From Hyphomicrobiales bacterium (lineage in GTDB: Bacteria; Pseudomonadota; Alphaproteobacteria; Rhizobiales; UBA4765), in contig JAIYEB010000383.1 of assembly GCA_027487195.1 (NCBI GenBank), positions 1-10,813 of the forward strand: a stretch of DNA of 10,813 bases, read 5' to 3'. A program made the position numbers and the translations under genes. The notes under the pieces are model-generated. The model was not told where the DNA came from, made no database searches, and saw nothing but the letters and a program-made list of their open reading frames with translations. Of the stretch, positions 6,976 to 10,813 are shown in pieces; positions within the stretch are counted from its first letter, which is position 1, and every line of letters begins with the position of its first letter.

Positions 6976-7575
6976 TCAACGTGAATCACCCGCCGCGGCC
7001 ACCGGTGCGAGCCTGAGAGGCCGCGAAGGATTGCGCGTCGGGAAGAAGGTGTAGGACAGTGTAATCGAATCGAGTGTCTTGAGACTGTGATCGTCTGCGA
7101 GATCCGGATCGATAAAGAAAGCCACCGGAAACTCGACGGTTTCGCCCGGCTTGATGAACTGCTCGGTGAAGCAGAAACACTCGGTCTTGTTGAAATAGAT
7201 GCCGGTGTTTTGCGGTGTCACGTTATAGCTCGCGGTGCCGACGCTCTCGGCAGGGCCGCGGTTTGTCGCCGTGAAGTAGACAATCGTGGGTTCGCCAAGG
7301 CGCACGCGCACGGTGGTCTGCCGCTGGCGGAATTCCCAGTTCAAATCGCGTGAGACGTTGGCGTCAAAGCGAACTTCAACCGTGCGATCAAGAACGCGGG
7401 TCGGCAAGCTGGTGGCGACCTGCGTCGTGCCGCCGAAGCCCGTCACGCGGCAAAACCAGTCATACAAGGGGACTGCCGCAAAAGCTGCCCCAAACATCAC
7501 GGAGAAGAACAGGGTGCAGTAGGCTGCAACCTTGATGTGTGCGCGGGAGAGCCCTTTTGGTGACGTGACGCTCAT
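6976..7575 (-). CDS. ctaG: Cytochrome c oxidase assembly protein CtaG/Cox11
   Basis: Copper chaperone that delivers Cu(I) to the CuB site of subunit I. The 199-residue protein has one N-terminal membrane helix (~17-37) followed by a periplasmic immunoglobulin-like domain. Cys42 lies in YDWFCRVTGFGGT, and the copper-binding pair Cys133/Cys135 is in NKTECFCFTEQ; all three conserved cysteines are present. The segment FFIDPDLADDHSLKTLDSITLSYTFF completes the family signature. The ATG at 7575-7573 follows the small CoxF-like gene's TGA by one base, with GTGAG partly serving as ribosome site, so the two are probably translationally coupled. This is the Cox11 family, not the unrelated Bacillus CtaG (caa3 assembly factor). 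Confidence 0.96.
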   Translation of the reverse strand: MSVTSPKGLSRAHIKVAAYCTLFFSVMFGAAFAAVPLYDWFCRVTGFGGTTQVATSLPTRVLDRTVEVRFDANVSRDLNWEFRQRQTTVRVRLGEPTIVYFTATNRGPAESVGTASYNVTPQNTGIYFNKTECFCFTEQFIKPGETVEFPVAFFIDPDLADDHSLKTLDSITLSYTFFPTRNPSRPLRLAPVAAAGDSR

Positions 7576-7576
7576 C

Positions 7577-7741
7577 TCACAGAGACCTGTTCAAGATGCC
7601 GGGGCCGAGCTTCACCACGGTCACGAGATAGACAATGACGATGAAGGACACGAGCACGAGGGCGATTGCCAGCGAACGCGCCTTGCGGCGCTTGATCTGC
7701 TCAGCTGTCAGCACAATGGGACCAGGGTCAGTGTCGCTCAT
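7577..7741 (-). CDS. Small single-helix membrane protein, CoxF-like
   Basis: Protein of 54 residues: a charged start with TAEQIKRRKARS, one membrane helix (~23-43, LAIALVLVSFIVIVYLVTVV) and a short ending KLGPGILNRSL. Small proteins with this layout and a similar xxGPGxxxRxx ending occur between ctaB and ctaG in many Alphaproteobacteria and are annotated CoxF or oxidase assembly protein. I recognise the family by layout and position; its biochemical role is not well established. The ATG at 7741-7739 overlaps the ctaB stop as ATGA. Its stop is one base before ctaG. The basic residues before the helix predict an N-in, C-out orientation. Confidence 0.82.
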   Translation of the reverse strand: MSDTDPGPIVLTAEQIKRRKARSLAIALVLVSFIVIVYLVTVVKLGPGILNRSL

Positions 7742-8682
7742 GTGCCAAACCCCGGAATTGCAAAGCGCAGGCCAAACCCGGCTTCCGCCAGAAGCAGCGT
7801 GAAGACCAGGAAAAGCTGCAGGATGGAGAAGGCGAAGAGTTGCTTGGCCGCTGTTTCGCCGGCCTCGCCATCGCGGCGCTGGAATACCCGCCATGTCGCC
7901 AAGCCAAACAGCCCGCTCAGTACCAAATTGCCGACGAGGTAGAGGAGGCCCGCAAAGCCGGCGATAACCGGCAGGAACGTGGTTGCGAGATAGATGGCCG
8001 TGTAGATGACGATCTGTTGCCGGGTTTTGTTGCTGCCCGAGGCATTCGGCATCATCGGGACGCCGGCATCGCCATAGTCGCGCTCCTTCAGAAGCGCCAG
8101 GGCCCAGAAATGCGGCGGGGTCCACATGAAGATCACGATGAAAAGCACAATGCCTTCAATCGAGATCGTCCCGGTCATGGCCGCGTAGCCGACCATGGGC
8201 GGGAACGCGCCGGCAGCACCGCCGATGACGATGTTCTGCTCGGTCTTGCGCTTCAGCCACATCGTGTAGATCGCGACGTAGAAGAAGATGGTGAAGCCCA
8301 GAAGGCCAGCGGCAAGCCAGTTCGTGAACAGACCAAGGAACAGGGTCGCGCCAACAGACAGCGTGATGCCGAAGGCAAAAGCCTCGCCGCGCGTGATCTT
8401 GCCCGCGGGGATTGGACGTCCGCGCGTCCTGACCATGACCTGATCGATATCAGCGTCGTACCACATATTGAGAGCGCCGGACGCGCCGGCACCGACCGCG
8501 ATGAGCAAAAGCGCAACCGCTGCGATCAGCGGATGCTGGCCTGCCGGAGCAAGCACGATCCCAACAAGCGCTGTGAAGACCACAAGCGACATCACGCGCG
8601 GCTTCATCAGCGCGAAATAGTCACCTGCCGTCGCCATCGAGATGGCGGGTGCAGGGGGTGTGTGATCGGAGACGAGGCTCAT
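7738..8682 (-). CDS. ctaB: Protoheme IX farnesyltransferase (heme o synthase)
   Basis: Integral membrane UbiA-family prenyltransferase that attaches farnesyl to heme b to give heme o, the precursor of the heme a used by subunit I. The protein has 314 residues and multiple membrane helices. The first Asp-rich motif is NMWYDADID (Asn72, Asp76, Asp80) followed by RTRGRPIP; the second region has WTPPHFWALAL and ERDYGDAGVPMMPN, typical of heme o synthases. The ATG at 8682-8680 (MSLVSDHTPP) has GGAA about six bases upstream. An ATG at 8715 in the same frame lies within the loop of a 10-bp hairpin and is unlikely. The stop overlaps the next small gene. Ten bases or more of spacer and the hairpin separate it from ctaD. 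Confidence 0.96.
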   Translation of the reverse strand: MSLVSDHTPPAPAISMATAGDYFALMKPRVMSLVVFTALVGIVLAPAGQHPLIAAVALLLIAVGAGASGALNMWYDADIDQVMVRTRGRPIPAGKITRGEAFAFGITLSVGATLFLGLFTNWLAAGLLGFTIFFYVAIYTMWLKRKTEQNIVIGGAAGAFPPMVGYAAMTGTISIEGIVLFIVIFMWTPPHFWALALLKERDYGDAGVPMMPNASGSNKTRQQIVIYTAIYLATTFLPVIAGFAGLLYLVGNLVLSGLFGLATWRVFQRRDGEAGETAAKQLFAFSILQLFLVFTLLLAEAGFGLRFAIPGFGT

Positions 8683-8703
8683 GGGTGTTCCGAGGCTGAT
8701 GAG

Positions 8704-8732
8704 GCGGTGGCGCATGAAACACGCGCCACCGC
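8704..8732 (-). terminator. 10-bp perfect hairpin between ctaD and ctaB
   Basis: GCGGTGGCGC (8704-8713) pairs perfectly with GCGCCACCGC (8723-8732) around a nine-base loop. It starts 10 bases after the ctaD stop on the minus strand. No T-run follows, so a complete stop of transcription is doubtful. It more likely protects the 3' end of ctaD mRNA, letting the abundant structural subunit be made in excess over the downstream assembly factors. Confidence 0.5.
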
Positions 8733-8742
8733 TGTCACACGC

Positions 8743-10182
8743 TTACTTGACGCGCGGCAGGGTCTCAAACTGGTGGAAGGGAGGTGGTGAAGGAAGTGTC
8801 CATTCCAGCGTGTTGGCGCCTTCGCCCCAGGGATTGTCGGCGGCCTTACGCTTGGCAAGGAATGCCTCGATCACGTTCCAGAAGAACACAACCATGCCGA
8901 CGACGACGATGTAGTAGCCGATCGAGGATACGTAGTTCCAGAAGGCGAACGCATCCGGGTAATCGACGAAGCGACGCGGCATGCCCTGCAGCCCGAGGAA
9001 GTGCTGCGGGAAGAAGATGATGTTCGCGCCGACGAAGAAGATCCAGAAGTGAAGCTTGGCGAGGAACTCGTTGTAGGTGTAGCCGAACATCTTCGGGAAC
9101 CAGTAGTACCAGCCCGCGAAGATCGCAAACACGGCGCCAAGCGACAGGACGTAGTGGAAGTGCGCGACCACGTAGTAGGTGTCGTGCAGCACCTTGTCGA
9201 CGCCGGCGTTCGCCAGAACGACGCCTGTGACACCACCAACGGTGAACAGGAAGATGAAGCCAAGCGCCCAGAGCATCGGCGAACGGAAATCCATCGATCC
9301 GCCCCACATCGTGGCGATCCAGGAGAAGATCTTCACGCCGGTTGGGACGGCGATGACCATCGTGGCCGCAAGGAAGTAGGCCTGCGTGTCAACGTCGAGA
9401 CCGGCCGTATACATGTGGTGCGCCCACACGACGAAGCCGACAACGCCAATCGCGACCATGGCATAGGCCATGCCGAGATAACCGAAGATCGGCTTGCGCG
9501 AGAACGTCGAGATGATGTGGCTGACGACGCCGAACGCCGGCAGAATCAGAATGTAGACCTCGGGGTGACCGAAGAACCAGAACAGATGCTGGAACAGGAT
9601 CGGATCGCCGCCACCTTCGGGAACGAAGAAGGTCGTGCCGAAGTTACGGTCTGTCAGCAGCATCGTGATGGCGCCGGCAAGAACCGGGAGCGACAGGAGC
9701 AGCAAGAACGCCGTCACGAGGATCGACCAGGCGAACAGCGGCATCTTGTGGAGCGTCATGCCCGGCGCGCGCATGTTGAAGATCGTGGTGATGAAGTTGA
9801 TCGCGCCCAGGATCGAGCTGATGCCGGCGATGTGCAGCGACAGGATCAACAGGTCCATCGACGGGCCGCCGTGCAGCGACTGGCTGGTGGAGAGCGGCGC
9901 ATACATCGTCCAGCCGCCGCCGAAACCCTGCCCCATGGAGCCGCCGGGCACGAGCATCGAGAGGCACGCGAGCGCAAACGACACCGGCAGCAGCCAGAAG
10001 GAGATGTTGTTCATGCGCGGGAATGCCATGTCCGGCGCGCCGATCATCAGCGGCACGAACCAGTTCCCGAAGCCGCCGATCATGGCGGGCATTACCATGA
10101 AGAAGATCATGATCAGCCCGTGCATGGTCACGGCGACGTTGTAGCTGTGCTCGTTGCCGAACACGGACTTGTAGGTGCCGTC
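8743..10182 (-). CDS. ctaD: Cytochrome c oxidase subunit I, 5' end lost at an inverted junction
   Basis: Catalytic subunit of the aa3 oxidase: it holds heme a, heme a3 and CuB and reduces O2 while pumping protons. About 479 residues remain of the usual ~550. Visible residues: heme a His in TMHGLIM (codon 10120-10122), D-channel Asp in GAPDMAFPRMNN, the GHPEVY loop with CuB His, Glu and Tyr (9553-9570), the CuB His pair in WAHH (9415-9420), K-channel Lys in TGVKIFSW (9331-9333), and the heme a3/heme a ligands in AHFHY (9151-9162). These mark an A1-type oxidase. Upstream of about 10182 the frame stays open, but the residues are the reverse strand of another ctaD, so the apparent 596-residue protein is not real. 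The missing part covers the start, the first helix and the ribosome site. The stop is TAA at 8745-8743. Confidence 0.93.
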   Translation of the reverse strand, partial: DGTYKSVFGNEHSYNVAVTMHGLIMIFFMVMPAMIGGFGNWFVPLMIGAPDMAFPRMNNISFWLLPVSFALACLSMLVPGGSMGQGFGGGWTMYAPLSTSQSLHGGPSMDLLILSLHIAGISSILGAINFITTIFNMRAPGMTLHKMPLFAWSILVTAFLLLLSLPVLAGAITMLLTDRNFGTTFFVPEGGGDPILFQHLFWFFGHPEVYILILPAFGVVSHIISTFSRKPIFGYLGMAYAMVAIGVVGFVVWAHHMYTAGLDVDTQAYFLAATMVIAVPTGVKIFSWIATMWGGSMDFRSPMLWALGFIFLFTVGGVTGVVLANAGVDKVLHDTYYVVAHFHYVLSLGAVFAIFAGWYYWFPKMFGYTYNEFLAKLHFWIFFVGANIIFFPQHFLGLQGMPRRFVDYPDAFAFWNYVSSIGYYIVVVGMVVFFWNVIEAFLAKRKAADNPWGEGANTLEWTLPSPPPFHQFETLPRVK

Positions 10183-10183
10183 G
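10177..10183. other. Junction between the two ctaD genes
   Basis: The plus-strand gene is recognisable from PSFLLL (codons from 10178) and the minus-strand gene up to DGTYKSVFGNEHSYNV (codons from about 10182 downwards). The bases gccgtcg at the overlap could encode Asp-Gly in one gene and, as (P)PSF, part of the other. This is the pattern of a join at a few bases of shared sequence. The exact base of the break is uncertain by perhaps ten bases. Confidence 0.6.
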
Positions 10184-10813
10184 TTCCTGCTGTTGTGCGG
10201 ATCGATGTTCGTCGAGGGCCCGGCAGGCGCAAACGGCGCCGGCACCGGCTGGACCGTATATCCGCCGCTGTCCACGCAGGGCCACCCCGGCCCGGCCGTG
10301 GACATGGCGATCCTGTCGCTGCACATCGCCGGCGCCTCGTCGATCCTGGGCGCGATCAACTTCATCACCACCATTCTCAACATGCGCGCGCCGGGGATGA
10401 CCCTGCACAAGATGCCGCTGTTCGTCTGGTCGGTGCTGGTCACCGCCTTCCTGCGGCTGCTGTCGCTGCCCGTTCTCGCCGGCGCCATCACCATGCTGCT
10501 GACCGACCGCAATTTCGGCACCCACTTCTTCACCGCTGATGGCGGTGGCGATCCGATCCTGTACCAGCACCTGTTCTGGTTCTTCGGTCACCCGGAAGTT
10601 TACATCCTCATCCTGCCCGGATTCGGCATGGTGTCGCAGGTTATCTCGACCTTCTCGAAGAAGCCGGTCTTTGGCTATCTCGGCATGGCCTATGCCATGG
10701 TCGCCATCGGCTTCATCGGCTTCATCGTGTGGGCGCACCACATGTTCACCGCCGGTCTGGATGTGAACACCAAGATGTATTTCACCGCTGCGACGATGAT
10801 CATCGCGGTGCCC
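10178..10813 (+). CDS. ctaD: Second, different ctaD fragment on the opposite strand, both ends missing
   Basis: An open frame of 212 codons reading PSFLLLCGSMFVEGPAGANG, then GTGWTVYPPLS and on to the window edge at AVP. It corresponds to subunit I from about helix III/IV to just before the K-channel Lys. It has GHPEVY (10586-10603) and the CuB His pair (10736-10741), so the visible catalytic residues are intact. Against the minus-strand copy I count about 28 differences in 172 aligned residues (84% identity), and the VEGPAGANGAGTGWTVYPPL loop differs strongly, so this is a separate gene or another species' gene. Arg at 10454-10456 replaces a Leu inside a membrane helix. No start or ribosome site is present; the ATG at 10205 is internal. 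Identity as ctaD is certain; its linkage to the rest of the window is doubtful. Confidence 0.85.

Larger units (their letters stand above)
9344..10813. repeat. Long imperfect inverted repeat made by the two ctaD fragments
   Basis: The arm at about 9344-9985 (minus-strand ctaD) matches the arm at 10178-10813 (plus-strand ctaD) in inverted orientation, with a spacer of roughly 190 bases belonging only to the left copy. Long stretches are nearly identical in DNA, for example around the LSLHIAG and HLFWFFGHPEVY codons. The divergence rules out reading one gene twice, and is expected for orthologues or old paralogues. Confidence 0.8.

Noticed and set aside
8683..8715. ATG at 8715 as ctaB start
   Set aside because: It lies in the loop and stem of the 10-bp hairpin after ctaD; the start at 8682 has a plausible ribosome site.
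8743..10533. Continuous 596-codon minus-strand frame as full-length CtaD
   Set aside because: The first ~115 codons (above about 10182) are the reverse strand of the plus-strand ctaD and have no resemblance to a CtaD N-terminus; the frame stays open by chance.
9001..10539. Long plus-strand open frame of 512 codons
   Set aside because: Antisense to ctaD, with Arg/His/Asp-rich low-complexity translation typical of a GC-rich shadow frame; no ribosome site or family resemblance.
9644..10741. Minus-strand frame of 365 codons across the junction
   Set aside because: Shadow of both ctaD fragments in another frame; the same Arg/His/Asp/Gln-rich composition, no recognisable domain.
1..10813. CRISPR arrays, tRNA or rRNA genes, insertion sequences, phage or defence genes
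   Set aside because: None seen: no regular short repeats, no transposase or integrase motifs, no tRNA-like cloverleaf; nearly all sequence is accounted for by core genes.

Overview
The window reads as alphaproteobacterial chromosomal DNA, GC-rich by eye. Almost all of it is one minus-strand gene train. The clues are the order ctaD-ctaB-coxF-like-ctaG-ctaE-DUF983-SURF1, followed by thrC, an M16 peptidase, a RimJ-like acetyltransferase and a 7TM-PAS sensor. This order and the protein sequences fit aerobic Alphaproteobacteria with an aa3-type cytochrome c oxidase. I cannot place it reliably below class; the mixed ends suggest an environmental or metagenomic contig.

Layout in transcription order (right to left). 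At about 10182-8743 lies subunit I of cytochrome c oxidase (ctaD), missing its first ~70 residues. Next come ctaB (heme o synthase), a 54-residue CoxF-like membrane protein, ctaG (CuB chaperone) and ctaE (subunit III). A 166-bp spacer with two clear hairpins follows. Then come a DUF983 zinc-ribbon membrane protein, SURF1, threonine synthase, an M16 zinc peptidase, a GNAT acetyltransferase, and a signal-peptide/7TM-DISM/PAS sensory protein that runs off the left edge. Gaps are tiny and several stop/start codons overlap (GTGA or ATGA), so translational coupling is likely through most of the train. There is no gene-free stretch longer than 300 bases.

The first half makes and assembles the terminal oxidase: CtaD and CtaE are structural subunits, CtaB makes the heme o precursor of heme a, CtaG delivers copper to CuB, and SURF1 helps heme a insertion. 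The second half is housekeeping and signalling genes without an obvious biochemical link to the oxidase.

The main anomaly is at the right end. At about position 10180 the minus-strand ctaD stops abruptly, and a second, different ctaD fragment begins on the plus strand and runs off the window. The two are about 84% identical in protein over 172 aligned residues (hand count). They are joined head to head, each without its N-terminus, and ctaC, which often lies upstream of ctaD, is not there. A 5-7 bp stretch at the join could belong to either gene. A chimeric assembly or amplification artefact is the most likely explanation; a true inversion between two ctaD copies is possible. I found no convincing undescribed system.
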